A stretch of 64,000 bases of DNA from Inia geoffrensis (lineage: Eukaryota > Chordata > Mammalia > Artiodactyla > Iniidae). The stretch is from NCBI GenBank assembly GCA_036417435.1, contig CM070903.1, positions 4,573,501-4,637,500 on the forward strand, written 5' to 3'. Of the stretch, positions 51,011 to 61,150 are shown piece by piece (the stretch's first letter is position 1; each line of letters opens with the position of its first letter). Below the pieces are notes generated by a model, which saw only the letters and a list, made by a program, of their open reading frames with translations, did not search any database and was not told the DNA's origin. The translations under genes were made by a program, and so were the position numbers.

Positions 51011-52715
51011 ACGGATGTTGATACCAGAAATGTGGTGCTAATGTAAAAAAAACACACTTTTTTTTTTTTTTTGCGGTACACGGGCCTCTCACTGTTGTGG
51101 CCTCTCCCATTGCAGAGCACAGGCTCCGGACGCGCAGGCTCAGCGGCCATGGCTCACGGGCCCAGCCACTCCGCGGCATGTGGGATCCTCCCGGACCAGG
51201 GCACGAACCTGCGTCCCCTGCATCAGCAGGTGGACTCTCAACCACTGCACCACCAGGGAAGCCCAACACACGTATTTTTTTAAAAACTATAAATGGCCTT
51301 GGAATTGGGCAGTGGGCAAAGGCTAGAAGAATTGTGAGGGGAATGATGCACATAGAAATAGAGACGTTAAGGACTGCCAGTGAGGACTCAGCAAAGAGTG
51401 AGAAATATAGTGGAGAAAAACATGTGAATCATCACGTACAGACTGATGGTAGAAATATGGCTGTTAAAGATGCTGCAGGTGAGGGCTCAGAAAGAGATGA
51501 AGAGTATGTTATTGGAAACTGGAGGAAAGGAGATCCTTGTTATATACTGGCAAAAAGATTGGTGAAATTGTGTCCTAGAATTGTGTGAAACGCAGAATTT
51601 GCAAAGAATGAACTTGGGGATTTAGCTGAGGAGATTTACAAGCAAAGTGTTGATGGGGAAGCCTGATGTCTTATTGCTGCTTAAAGTAAAATTCAAGATG
51701 AATGATATAGATTGAGTGAAGAAACATTAAGTGAAAAGGAATTGGGACTTGTTGACTTTAAAAATTCTCACTCTACCCACAATGCAAAAGATGCTAAAAT
51801 TTGCTGTCAGAAGAGCATTCTTCAGAAAAATTTGAAGGTGTGGTTATGCAAATTTTTCCTAATATCAAAAGACTGGAGTATTCAGTCACACAAAAGTTTC
51901 TTTGAAGAGGTTATGAGTGTGACTCACAGATCCCCTAGATCTAATCAGAGCACATCTAGAAAGCTGGGAGCATTGTACCACAGCCATCTCAGCGGAAGCC
52001 GAAAATACAGATAGGATTATCTAGGAAAGACTTGTGGAGGAGCCTTTTGTCTGATGGAATAAATCCCCATGATATATAAGGGAGATCCACAATGTTCTTG
52101 GGAATCTTATATGAGGGAAAACACTGCCAGTTTGGACTAAAATGCCAGTTTGGAGAGACAGTATGAAAGTTAAAAAAAACAAACAACAACAAAAAATACT
52201 ATTGATCCTGCAAAAGCCCACAGGCAAGAAACAGGCTTATAAAACTACTCAGGCTGCTTTTCATGAAAAAGGAAGGATGGCTCAGAAGGTGGAGTCACAA
52301 ACTTGGAGGGTGGGATAAAGAGCCACAAAGAATGGTTCCCACTTGTTAATACCTCATGAAGCTTGTCTGACTCCTGTGACTACTTTTGTTCTTTCCATTT
52401 TCACCCCTTTTAGCTGAATGTCTATAACTGGTATTTTATGTTCGTCTCATCATTCATTGTATATTGGGAGAAGATAACTTGTTTTCTAGTTTCATGGATC
52501 TACAGATGGGAAGGAATTTTGTCTCCGGATGGATTATGCCCCAAATCTCACCTGTATCTTATTCTTAGGTGATGAAATTTGGGACTTTTGGTCTGATGAG
52601 ATTTCGATGAGATTTTGGAATCTGAGCTGATTTTGTTATGAGTTGAGACTTTTAGGGACATTGGGACACAGTGAATGTACTTTTCATTGTTACCTACAAA
52701 TAGGGCAGGCTCCAA
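51011..52715 (+). mobile_element. MaLR internal region (SINE-interrupted)
   Basis: It starts GTTGATACCAGAAATGTGGT, right after the LTR, and continues with GCCTTGGAATTGGGCAGTGG, GGGCAAAGGCTAGAAGAATT and CCAGTGAGGACTCAGCAAAG. It ends near GAGTTGAGACTTTTAGGGAC. This is the MaLR internal order, which does not encode a complete gag-pol. No second LTR follows. A SINE lies at 51058-51264. The frames in it are short and broken. Confidence 0.8.
51058..51264 (-). mobile_element. CHR-type SINE, short form, in MaLR DNA
   Basis: Duplication AACACAC at 51051-51057 and 51265-51271. The T tail of 15 bases abuts it. It inserted just inside the MaLR internal region. Confidence 0.95.
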
Positions 52716-52739
52716 CAGAACTGGTCAAAAATGAGGCTG

Positions 52740-52870
52740 TGCGGTGCGAGATTAGGGATCATGGTAATAATCAAGTAAAAGGGTTCAGATTTCACTCTGC
52801 ATAAAGTGAGGAGTCTCTGTAATGTGCAGCATTAGACAGGAATGGGATATGCAAAGCCAATGAAAATTTT
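52740..52870 (-). mobile_element. L2-like sequence, antisense (weak)
   Basis: GGTTCAGATTTCACTCTGCA, TAAAGTGAGGAGTCTCTGTA and GACAGGAATGGGATATGCAA have the antisense L2 order but with low identity. Confidence 0.35.
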
Positions 52871-53344
52871 CAAATAAACAACCCTCTGTATCCAGACCTC
52901 AGTTCCAACCTTAGAAAACAATAATCATTATTTAAAAGGAAGTGGCTGGAGTGTTGATCTCAAACCCTTAGACTATTTAGACTCTTGCCTAGCTTTTTCC
53001 CCTGTCCAGAACAGGTGCTCTGGTCCAAGAGCACTGAACGTCTTTTGGAAAATAAGCAAGAACCCTTTCATTATGACTCTCAAAGAAGGAAGATAGTGTG
53101 ATTTTGATAATAACTATTAAGTTAGGATCTGGCAGTCAGGACTATGGACTCTGAGCTTCTGGTCCCTCATATAGACTCTCCTGAATTTGGGGGTGGAGAG
53201 CTGCCTTGCTGGTGTTCTATCACTTCATGAATAATGCATTTGGCAAACTTTCTTGTCATGCCTTCCTAGATGGAAATCTAGTTGATTCCCAGTACTGTTG
53301 TCAAATGCATGCTTAATTAAAACTCTTGTATTGATCATGTGAAT
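52871..53344. other. No recognised feature
   Basis: Unclassified AT-rich sequence. Confidence 0.4.
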
Positions 53345-53777
53345 GGAAATAGGGGTCCTCACCATGTTTCTCACTCTTTTCCCCCCACCCCACCTTCAGC
53401 GACCTCGTCTCCTTCTGTACTTGTAATTGCCTCTATCAAACTAATAGCTCTCAGACGTCTAGATTTGGTCCAGGCTTATAACCTGCATAACATGCTGAAT
53501 CTCCATCTGGAGACGAGACTATGCCCTTCCAATTCAAGCTGCCTCGACATGCACACTCTACCTTCCCCCGAAACCTGCTTTCACCCATATCTCCTGATTC
53601 CCTCATAAGTGAGCTCTCCATTCACAGAATAGTCCAACTTAGAACGTGATCTCAATCGCCTTTTCTCTTTTATGCAGTTTGCTCATCCATCCCCCAAGTG
53701 ATCTCTGTTTCTTAAATCTCCCTCAATCCCAAACTTCTTTCTCATCACCACTGCTTTAGTTCACATCTTCATCATTT
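53345..53777 (+). mobile_element. L2/CR1-like LINE, 5' piece (split by an L1)
   Basis: CCTCCATCTGG-type L2 words are followed by CCCAAACTTCTTTCTCATCA, CCACTGCTTTAGTTCACATC and TTCATCATTTGTCTC. The same LINE resumes at 54088 with TCTTCATCATCTCTTGCCTG. Confidence 0.65.
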
Positions 53778-54087
53778 GTCTCTCGCTTTTTATTGAAGTA
53801 TAGTTGATGTCCAATATCATGTAAGTTACAGGTATACAATATAGTGATTGACCATATATATATACATATATATTTTGTGGTACGTGGGCCTCTCACTGTT
53901 GTGGCCTCTGCCACCATTGTGGCATTGGCAGGCGGACTCTCAACCACTACGCCACCAGGGAAGCCTGTGATTGACAATTTTTAAAGGTTATACTTCATGT
54001 ATAGTTATTATAAAATATTGGCTGTATTCTCTGTGGTGTACAGTATATCCTCGTAGCTCATTTTATACATAATACTTTGTAGGTCTG
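53778..54087 (-). mobile_element. L1 3' UTR, antisense, inside L2-like LINE
   Basis: TTTTTATTGAAGTATAGTTG, TAAGTTACAGGTATACAATA and, beyond the SINE, GACAATTTTTAAAGGTTATA and AATATTGGCTGTATTCTCTG are the reverse L1 3' end. The duplication TCTTCATCATTT at 53766-53777 and TCTTCATCATCT at 54088-54099 marks its boundaries. A SINE is nested within it. Confidence 0.88.
53853..53966 (-). mobile_element. CHR-type SINE with large internal deletion
   Basis: Only the 3' third (GTACGTGGGCCTCTCACTGT) and the head (GGCAGGCGGACTCTCAACCA) remain. The roughly 110 bases between them, including box B and most of the tRNA-unrelated body, are replaced by a short GCCACCATTGTG join. The exact duplication GTGATTGAC at 53844-53852 and 53967-53975 shows a single insertion event. 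The tail is an AT repeat. Confidence 0.93.
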
Positions 54088-54195
54088 TCTTCATCATCTC
54101 TTGCCTGGACTACCGCTGTAGGCTCATAAATGCTCAGCTAGTCTCAGCCATCGGCGCCCCCTACAGTCCTCCAGCCCACACCTGCAGCGGCTCTT
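54088..54195 (+). mobile_element. L2/CR1-like LINE, 3' piece (split by an L1)
   Basis: TCATCTCTTGCCTGGACTAC, CGCTGTAGGCTCATAAATGC and GTCTCAGCCATCGGCGCCCC continue the LINE interrupted at 53777. Confidence 0.6.
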
Positions 54196-54584
54196 TCCTG
54201 TCCACTCCTGTTCTTGGGTCAGTGGGGCGGTCAGTCAGCCCTGACTCTGGCCACATGGCTGTAGGGATGATGACATTTCCTTGATACCTTTTGTGCCTGG
54301 ATGGATCGCGAGTATCTTTTTGTTGGATGGCAGGGCTTGTGAGACACAGCCCGGGGAATATGAAGAGACATTCTTCCAGCCCCGGGCAAAGGCAGGAGGG
54401 TAATAAAGTGGGTGGAGCTGACACAGAGAGAGAACAGAAGCCAGAAGGCTCAGACGGCGCGCGTGGGGTGCTGAGTCCCAGGTGCCGGCGTCTCTGCGGA
54501 GTTCTGGTTCTCCCCTCCTGCGTGAGTTCACCACTTCCTGCAAGAGTTAAATCTTGCTTCTGTCACAAGTATTAATTTTGCTGT
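54196..54584. other. No recognised feature
   Basis: Unclassified sequence. Frames of 87-102 codons have no recognisable domain. Confidence 0.4.
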
Positions 54585-54594
54585 CTCCTCTCTA

Positions 54595-54598
<4 letters not shown>

Positions 54599-54625
<27 letters not shown>

Positions 54626-54811
54626 CGCGGGCCTCTCACCCCTGTGGCCTCTCCCGTTGCGGAGCAACAGGCTCCGGACGCGCAGCCTCAGCGGCCATGG
54701 CTCACGGGCCCAGCCGCTCCGCGGCACGTGGGATCTTCCCGGACCGGGGCATGAACCCGTGTCCCCTGCATCGGCAGGCGGACTCTCAACCGCTGCGCCA
54801 CCAGGGAAGCC
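54599..54811 (-). mobile_element. CHR-type SINE, short form
   Basis: Poly(T) of about 20 at 54600-54619, head ending near 54811. The duplication CTCCTCTCTATTTC at 54585-54598 and CTCCTCCCTATTTC at 54812-54825 has one mismatch. Confidence 0.95.
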
Positions 54812-54989
54812 CTCCTCCCTATTTCTGAACAGCCCTTTGATTTCCCATCAATAGTAGAGAAAGTTCCAGCGCGTTGGCAAAGCAAGGGCCCTTTCCCTCT
54901 GACCTCTGACTTCCCCTTTGCCCTGGAGTCCCTCGATGTCCCCCACCTATGCTATCTTTCTGAGGAAGAAAAACAAGCAGGTTATGCTT

Positions 54990-55400
54990 TTCTGAACACG
55001 TGTCTTTTCATATCTGGATGTCTATCAGTGCTTCCTCCCCTTGCCTGCTGGGTCTCTTCCTGAACAACCCCTCAAGCCCCTCTGCCTGGGGAGCTCTGAG
55101 CCCTTTTCTCTGTTGGAAAATAGTTATTTCTTCAGATCTCAGCTCAGATCTTCTTTAGGAAGCTTCCCTTGACCCGTCACCTCCCTCCCAGTCCCTCAAA
55201 TAAAAATTAATTATTCTGCTCTGCGTAATCTCGGCGACATGCACTTCCTTCTTTTGTTGTAGTTCGCGCTGTGGAAGTTAAATTATTTGCTTAGCTGCCT
55301 GATTTCCTCAGGGAAACGTGAACACCGTGAAGCTTCTCTGTGCTTTGTTCAGCACAATGCTTGGCCTTGACTGGGTGCTCCACAAACTTATATTAACTTG
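54990..55400 (+). mobile_element. L2-like LINE 3' region
   Basis: TCTCAGCTCAGATCTTCTTT, AGGAAGCTTCCCTTGACCCG, GTGCTTTGTTCAGCACAATG and CTTGGCCTTGACTGGGTGCT are in L2 3' order. The end is near 55400. Confidence 0.7.
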
Positions 55401-55670
55401 AGAATTTCACTGGAAAAGAAGGTAACAAGGGAGATTTGAGATTTGGCATAATTCCTGTGAATGTATGTTGACTCCGGGTGAGCGGAACGTTTCTGTTGTA
55501 AGTGCTCTCAAGCTCAATGTCTAATACCGCATGTCATGATTTTTCTGAGGATCAGAGCCATTGATCTGTAGTTTCCAAAATCCGTCCCTGTTAAAACTGG
55601 GACGGCTGCCATGGTCAGTCTCTTGATGGCATGTCCGCTCAATGGGATCTCTCAGGTAACCAAGGGAGAC

Positions 55671-56028
55671 TGCTCTGGGCTGAACCGTGGCCCCCACATT
55701 CCTTTGTAGAAGTCCTAACACCCAGGACCTCAGAATGTGACTGTATTTGGAGACAGGCTTTTTAAAGAGGTAGATGAGGTCACTGGAGTGGGCCCTAGTC
55801 TAATCTGACGGGTGTCCTTCTAAGGAGAGGAAATCGAGACACAGATACACACAGAGGGTTGACCACGTGAAGACACTGAGACAATGGCATCAAATGCCAA
55901 GGAGAGAGGCGCCAGGAGGAACCAACCCTGCTGGCACCTTGATCTTGGACTTCTAGCCTAGAATAAACGTCTGTTGTTTAAGCCTCCCAGTCTGTGGTAT
56001 TTTGTTATGGCAGCCCAGGCTAATACAG
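55671..56028 (+). mobile_element. MaLR (MLT1-like) solo LTR
   Basis: It begins TGCTCTGGGCTGAACCGTGG and contains CCTCAGAATGTGACTGTATT, CTTGATCTTGGACTTCTAGC and AATAAACGTCTGTTGTTTAA. It ends with CAGGCTAATACAG. Slightly shortened in the middle relative to the copy at 57466. Confidence 0.9.
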
Positions 56029-56224
56029 GTGCCTTTTGACCTCACCTCAATTTCAGGATCCTGGGCAGAAAGTTGATCAGCCCAGAGACATGGACATGTT
56101 TCGGAAGCTGAGATTCTCCTGAACCTGCACCTACTCTGGGCTTTCACCCCTTGGAGTGTTTATTCTGTCATTCTGGCTTGGCAACAACCAGCGCTGTCTT
56201 TAGTGGGCTCCTTTTATGGGCAGA

Positions 56225-56400
56225 CGTGGCTAGAGCACATTTTCTCATAAAATCTTCACAAATTCTATGGCATAGATTCTACTATTGGCCTCCGTGTAGA
56301 GATGAGGAAAATGAGATTCAGATACAGTCGGTGGCTTGTCTTAGGTCATATTAAGTAGCAGAGCTGAGATTCAAACCAGGAGCGACCGTTTGCGCCCTTA
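56225..56400 (-). mobile_element. MIR SINE, antisense
   Basis: TTCTCATAAAATCTTCACAA, GTAGAGATGAGGAAAATGAG, GCAGAGCTGAGATTCAAACC and AGGAGCGACCGTTTGCG are in antisense order with the head preserved. Confidence 0.88.
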
Positions 56401-56581
56401 TCGGATTGCCAGTACCGATTCTCCTTGAAACCCAACCCAGAAGGGGAACTGATATTGACTAATTCTCTGTTTTTTGCTCTGTCCTCTCTTATCCACGTAT
56501 CATCCTCTATTCTTGCTTCTCACACATTTATTGGCTTTCTCTACACGTCAGCACAAACGCACGTGTCTTTCCTGGGTTTTC

Positions 56582-56710
56582 TTTTCTTTTTTTCCTCTTG
56601 TTTTTGGCAGTGCCACATGGCTTGTGGGATCTCAGTGCCCCACCGAGGGATTGAACCTGGCCCCCAGCAGTGAAAGCCTGGAATCCTAACCACTGGGCCA
56701 CCAGGGAGCA
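56582..56710 (-). mobile_element. Short tRNA-derived SINE, Bov-tA/CHR-like
   Basis: In sense it reads a CCTGGTGGCCCAGTGGTTAG head, then GTTCAATCCCTCGGTGGGG and GCCACATGGCACTGCCAAAAAC. This tRNA-plus-short-tail architecture differs from both CHR types here. The duplication TCCTGGGTTTT at 56570-56580 and TCCTGGATTTT at 56711-56721 is clear. Confidence 0.88.
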
Positions 56711-56739
56711 TCCTGGATTTTTGTCTTGACCACTGTGGC

Positions 56740-57299
56740 TATGTAAAAAAAAAAAAGTCATCCTCAGAGCTTTGCACAAGTGCCCATCCTGCACTTTTGT
56801 CTTTTCGATATAAATTTTGCCTGAGCGTGTCACATTTGGGGAATTTTCCTGGCATATTGCTCTGGTTTGGGGTGTTCCCTTCATCTTTCAACTGTGGCTC
56901 TTACGATCTCTGTTAGTCTGAGGCGCCGCTCGGCAGGAATCACACTGGTTGTTCGCAGTGTCCTGTGCCTCTTTCACTCACGTGAGGATAGCTTGTGGCT
57001 GCATCGTACCAACCCCTTCACCTCTTCTGAGCCTTTTCTTCCAGCACCTCTGATGGTGGGTGGTGGGTTCACTCTCGTCTTTTCTCTAAGAAGTTTTTAC
57101 TGGTGCCTCCACTTTCAAATCCTCTAGTAACCACACCTGTGATCATTTATAGATTGTGTCCAGGGGAAATTTGCCAAGGTCTAATGGGTCTGTCTGTCCA
57201 ATGCTCATGGACACAATGGACCCTCCCTCAATCTGACCCTGGGAAATTGTTGCCAGGACTATAATTTCAGATTTCTTCTGTAGCAAATACTTGCCCCAT
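56740..57299. other. No recognised feature
   Basis: Unclassified, with an A run near 56743-56754 that is not attached to a recognised element. Confidence 0.4.
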
Positions 57300-57465
57300 C
57301 AACATGGCCTCTTTCGTTGAACCACACTGGTGTTGGACATGCCATGCTCTCCTGTCCCAGGAACTTTGCTCATGCTGTTTTCTTTGCTTGGAATGCTTTA
57401 GCCTCTTTTCCCCTACTTCACTGGGATGTCCTCCCAGACATCTGCAGACTAGTGGCTTCTCCATG
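57300..57465 (+). mobile_element. L2 LINE, 5' piece (split by an LTR)
   Basis: GGAACTTTGCTCATGCTGTT, TTCTTTGCTTGGAATGCTTT and GGATGTCCTCCCAGACATCT are L2 in sense. It resumes after the LTR at 57925. Confidence 0.8.
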
Positions 57466-57924
57466 TGTTAGGGTTTGCATTGTGTCCCCCCAAAAGTCAT
57501 GGGTTGGTGTCTCCACCCCCTTCTAGTTCAGAATGTGTCCTTATTTGGAAATAAGGTCATGGCAGATGTAATTAGTTACAACGAGGTTATACTGGAGTAG
57601 GTCAGGTTCCTAATCCAATATGCCTGGTGTCCTTATAAAAAGGGGAAATTTGGACAGGGCTACACGCGCACAGGGAGATGCCATGTGAAGATGGAAGCAG
57701 AGGTCAGGTGATGCTTCTATGACCAAGGAGCCTCCACAGTTGCCAGCAACCCCAGGAACTAGGGGAGAGGCCGGGAACAGACGGCCTCACAGCCCTCAGG
57801 AGGAACTAACCCTACTGACACCTCGATCTTGGACCTCTAGCCTCCAGACTGAGAGAGAATAAATTCTTTTGGTTAAGCCACCCAGTTTGGCGGTGCTGTT
57901 AAGACACCCTGGGGAATTAATACA
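57466..57924 (+). mobile_element. MaLR (MLT1-like) LTR with both ends
   Basis: A 459-base LTR starting TGTTAGGG and ending TACA, with TG...CA termini and near-identical 5-base flanks CCATG (57461-57465) and CCATT (57925-57929). Inside are GTGTCCTTATTTGGAAATAA, a CCTTATAAAAAG promoter region and GAGAATAAATTCTTTTGG. It inserted into an L2. Confidence 0.95.
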
Positions 57925-58130
57925 CCATTGAGATGCCCCTCTGTCAAACTTCTCCTGCTTAATCCTGCCTATGATTATAAGAATTTACTCAATGTCTGTC
58001 TTTCCCATTAGCTTCTAAATACCACAAAGGCAAGAATAACAGGTATGTGTTGCCGAGTGTCAATAGAACTCAGGTCTAAGCATAATGTCTGCTTAATAGT
58101 TAGTGTGTGAGAGAAAAAAGGAAAGAAAGA
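57925..58130 (+). mobile_element. L2 LINE, 3' piece (split by an LTR)
   Basis: TGTCAAACTTCTCCTGCTTA, CTGTCTTTCCCATTAGCTTC and TAAATACCACAAAGGCAAGA, then GCATAATGTCTGCTTAATAG, complete the L2 3' UTR begun before the LTR. Confidence 0.8.
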
Positions 58131-59115
58131 AAAAATGAATGGGAAAAAAGTCTTTAAAAATTATGAACTAGTTTAGTTTTCTTTGAATTAGGAGAAATGT
58201 TATCATATTTGAATTTAAAGATTTCCATTCAGTCCTGCTCAGAGATCTGCGGGCTTCCACAAGAGCAAAGTTTGAGAACCACTGCTCCGAACCAAACGTA
58301 CTGTTTACTTTTCTCCAGTTCTCTTCATTTTCATGTCTCTCTCCACCTTTCTCCTTCTGCCAAGAGTTTTCACAACTCTTGTTTTCCATATCTGAGGTCT
58401 CCCCATCCCTCAGAACTTAGCTTCCCCCATGACATCTTCCTTAACACCCCATTTCAGTGGGTCTCAGATCTATTTGGCCTCTAACACACCTGAGCTGTGT
58501 GCACACACCAGCAGAAGGAGAAGTTGGGAAATCTGACCAGCTATGTATTTAGAAGGAAAGAGGCATAGCTTGGTGAATGGTTTATCCAGTCTTTGTTACA
58601 GTTCTTTCCAGACGATTCTGACGTGTCCTCATGATGGGGTTTCTCCCCACCGTTGAGAGTAGCTGCCCCACACAGGATGCAATCTTTCCCTTCTTAAATT
58701 CCCAGATAAAGTTTTTCCAGTCCTTGTCTTATACGAATGATCACTTTTGACCTTTGACCTTTTTTTTTTTTTTGGCATTATCACTTTTAATGTTCTATGA
58801 AAAGGGAAAGGCTGATTTCTATGTAAGAGCCCTACTGTGGTCAAGAAGAGACCTGTACCGTGGGATAGGCTGCGGTCTGATGGACCCCTCCCCTCCAGGG
58901 GTAAGAGGCAGAGCTGGAAGTGGGCTGGAGTTAGGAATTTGACTTAATTCTATGATTTGAAAACAGTAGCTCTCTGTTAATGATGTCCTCTGTCCCTTGC
59001 AGGAGGCTGGGTTTGATTCATGGTGCCAGTCTTCTAGGTTGATGAGACTGGGGCATTTGATGCTGGCGATGCTTCCCGCCCTGTGGGGAAGGGATAACAC
59101 TCCCTCCAGCTCATT
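58131..59115. other. Unclassified, small hAT-like end
   Basis: The word GTTTGAGAACCACTGCTC near 58269-58286 resembles the terminal inverted repeat of hAT/Charlie-type elements such as MER5A, but the partner end is not found. The rest is unrecognised. Confidence 0.35.
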
Positions 59116-59126
59116 AAAGCACCGCC

Positions 59127-59650
59127 TTCTTTATCCATTCCTCTGTCGATGGACATTTAGGGATATATACACAATGGAATATTACTCAGCCATTAAAAAG
59201 AATGAAATAATGCCATTTGCAGCAACATGGATGGACCTAGAGATTGTCATATTGAGTGAAGTAAGTCAGACAGAGAAAGACAACTATTGTATGATATTGC
59301 TTCTATGAGGAAGCTAAAAAAATGATACAAATTAACTTACTTACAAAACAGAAACAGACTCACAGACTTAGAGAACAAACTTATGGCTCAGGGGGAAGAG
59401 TTAGGGGAGGGGTAGATTGGGAGTTTGGGACTGACATGTACACACTGCTATATTTAAAATGGGTAACTAACAAGGACCTACTGCCTAGCACAGGGAACTC
59501 TGCTCAATATTATGTAACCACCTCAATGGGAAAGGAATTTGAAAAAGAATAGATACATGTATATGTGTAACTGAATCACTTTGCTGTACACCTGAAACTA
59601 TCACAACATTGTTAATCAACTATACTCCAATATAAAATAAAAAGTTAAAA
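59127..59650 (+). mobile_element. Young L1 3' end with 5' inversion
   Basis: From about 59161 the sequence is sense L1 (ACAATGGAATATTACTCAGC, TGATACAAATTAACTTACTT, TTGCTGTACACCTGAAACTA, TATACTCCAATATAAAATAA). The first 34 bases, TTCTTTATCCATTCCTCTGT onwards, are the directly preceding L1 bases in reverse. Flanks AAAGCACCGCC (59116-59126) and AAAGCTCTGCC (59651-59661) form an imperfect target-site duplication. Confidence 0.88.
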
Positions 59651-59661
59651 AAAGCTCTGCC

Positions 59662-60128
59662 TGGACAGGGTCCCCTCCTTGTGTGCCAGAAGCAGTACTG
59701 TTCTTCAGCAGAGAGACATGGAGAGACGGCGAGGATTTGCAATAGTTCCAGTGCACACGTGGGAAAAAACAAAACCAAACTAGGCTGGTTTCGGTCTTTG
59801 CTGGTTTGTATCAGCAAAGCCAGGCATGGAAGGGGATTTTCTCATCCTCGTTTTTTGGCTTCAGACAGGCCCCTATGTAAATGACCTCCTATACCTTTAT
59901 CTGGCTTGTTTTCAAAGAGCTGCAAAATTAGATTTTGTGATTGTTCCAGGGAGCTTATGCTAGATGTATGTTATTTGTCTGTAGCAAACTGTTGGCCGGT
60001 TGATAGCGCTCACTGGCTCTGGTCATAAGGAACTCAGCACCTTAGTGAAGTGAAAGTAATTTAGTTAGTGATCTGGTGACTGGCCTAGCTGAGGACATGT
60101 GTATTACTTTGTAAAAAGGCATACAGTT
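59662..60128. other. No recognised feature
   Basis: Unclassified sequence between an L1 and a SINE. Confidence 0.4.
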
Positions 60129-60344
60129 GGGCTTCCCTGGTGGCGCAGTGGTTGAGAGCCCTCCTGCCGATGCAGGGGGCACGGGTTCGTGCCCCAGTCC
60201 GGGAAGATCCCACATGCCGTGCAGCTGCTGGGCCCGTGAGCCATGACCACTGAGCCTGTGCGTCCGGAGCCTGTGCTCCACAACGGGAGATGCCACAACA
60301 GTGAGAGGCCCGTGTACCACGAAACAAAACAAAACAAAAAGTCG
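60129..60344 (+). mobile_element. CHR-type SINE, short form
   Basis: Complete, with an (AAAAC)n tail. TACAGTTG occurs at 60122-60129 and 60345-60352. Several CpG-to-TpG changes (CCATGACCACTGAGCCTGTG) suggest it is older than the copies at 14600 and 40547. Confidence 0.93.
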
Positions 60345-60352
60345 TACAGTTG

Positions 60353-60869
60353 AGTTTTTCAAAATCATGATTTTTGTTGTTATACAGAAAATCTGGAAGT
60401 TACATATGAAAGCAAAACCATTGAACATCAATAGAGAAAGGCACCAGGGGAGTCATCTGACACCCAGTCAATCTAAAGAGAAACCTCGACACCTTCCTAC
60501 ATCACAAACATCTTTTTGTGGTCCCCACAGAGTTACACATGGTCCACATCTATCATAGTGGGGGCCAGCCGAGGGCCCAGGTGCTGTGTGTGCCTGCAGA
60601 GCTGGGTGTAGAAGGACAGAAGTCCCAGCCTCCATAGTAGAGGCTGAGGCTGGTGGCAGAGGCTACCCTCAAGAAGATGACAGGGAACAGTCCTATAAAG
60701 CCAGGGGCTCACTAACAGCTCCTGTGTCCCCGGCTGTGTCCTGCTGGTGGCTCCAGCCTCCCTGGTCTGCCTGTTGCTCCTCCAACAAGATGTAGGCTGG
60801 CATTTCTTCCCACCTTCCACGGGTTGTACAGCCTTCCTCCGAGAAACACCTCCCCACCTCAAACACTTG
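60353..60869. other. No recognised feature
   Basis: Unclassified. A 157-codon minus-strand frame (60533-61006) crosses into an L2 and has no recognised domain. Confidence 0.4.
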
Positions 60870-61150
60870 ACCATAAACTTCAGCTCACGTAGATGTCCTG
60901 GGAGATGTCCTTCTTGATCCCTGCCCCGTCCGCCCAGCGTCCTGTGAGTTGGGTCACGCTCGTAGGTGCTCCCGTAGTGCCCTGTCCGTACCCCCCATCC
61001 CAGCACTTCTCATGCTGTGTCTGTTGCTTAACTTTCTCTACCCCAGGATGGAGGCTTTTGTAGGCATTTCTATGCTTTTAGCTTTCAGCATGGTGATTCA
61101 CACAGAGAAGGAAATTGATGTTTGTTTCAAGGATGGATGGATGAATGAAT
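60870..61150 (+). mobile_element. L2 LINE 3' end
   Basis: GGGAGATGTCCTTCTTGATC, CCAGCACTTCTCATGCTGTG, CTACCCCAGGATGGAGGCTT and GGATGGATGGATGAATGAAT mark an L2 3' UTR with its tail repeat. Confidence 0.8.
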
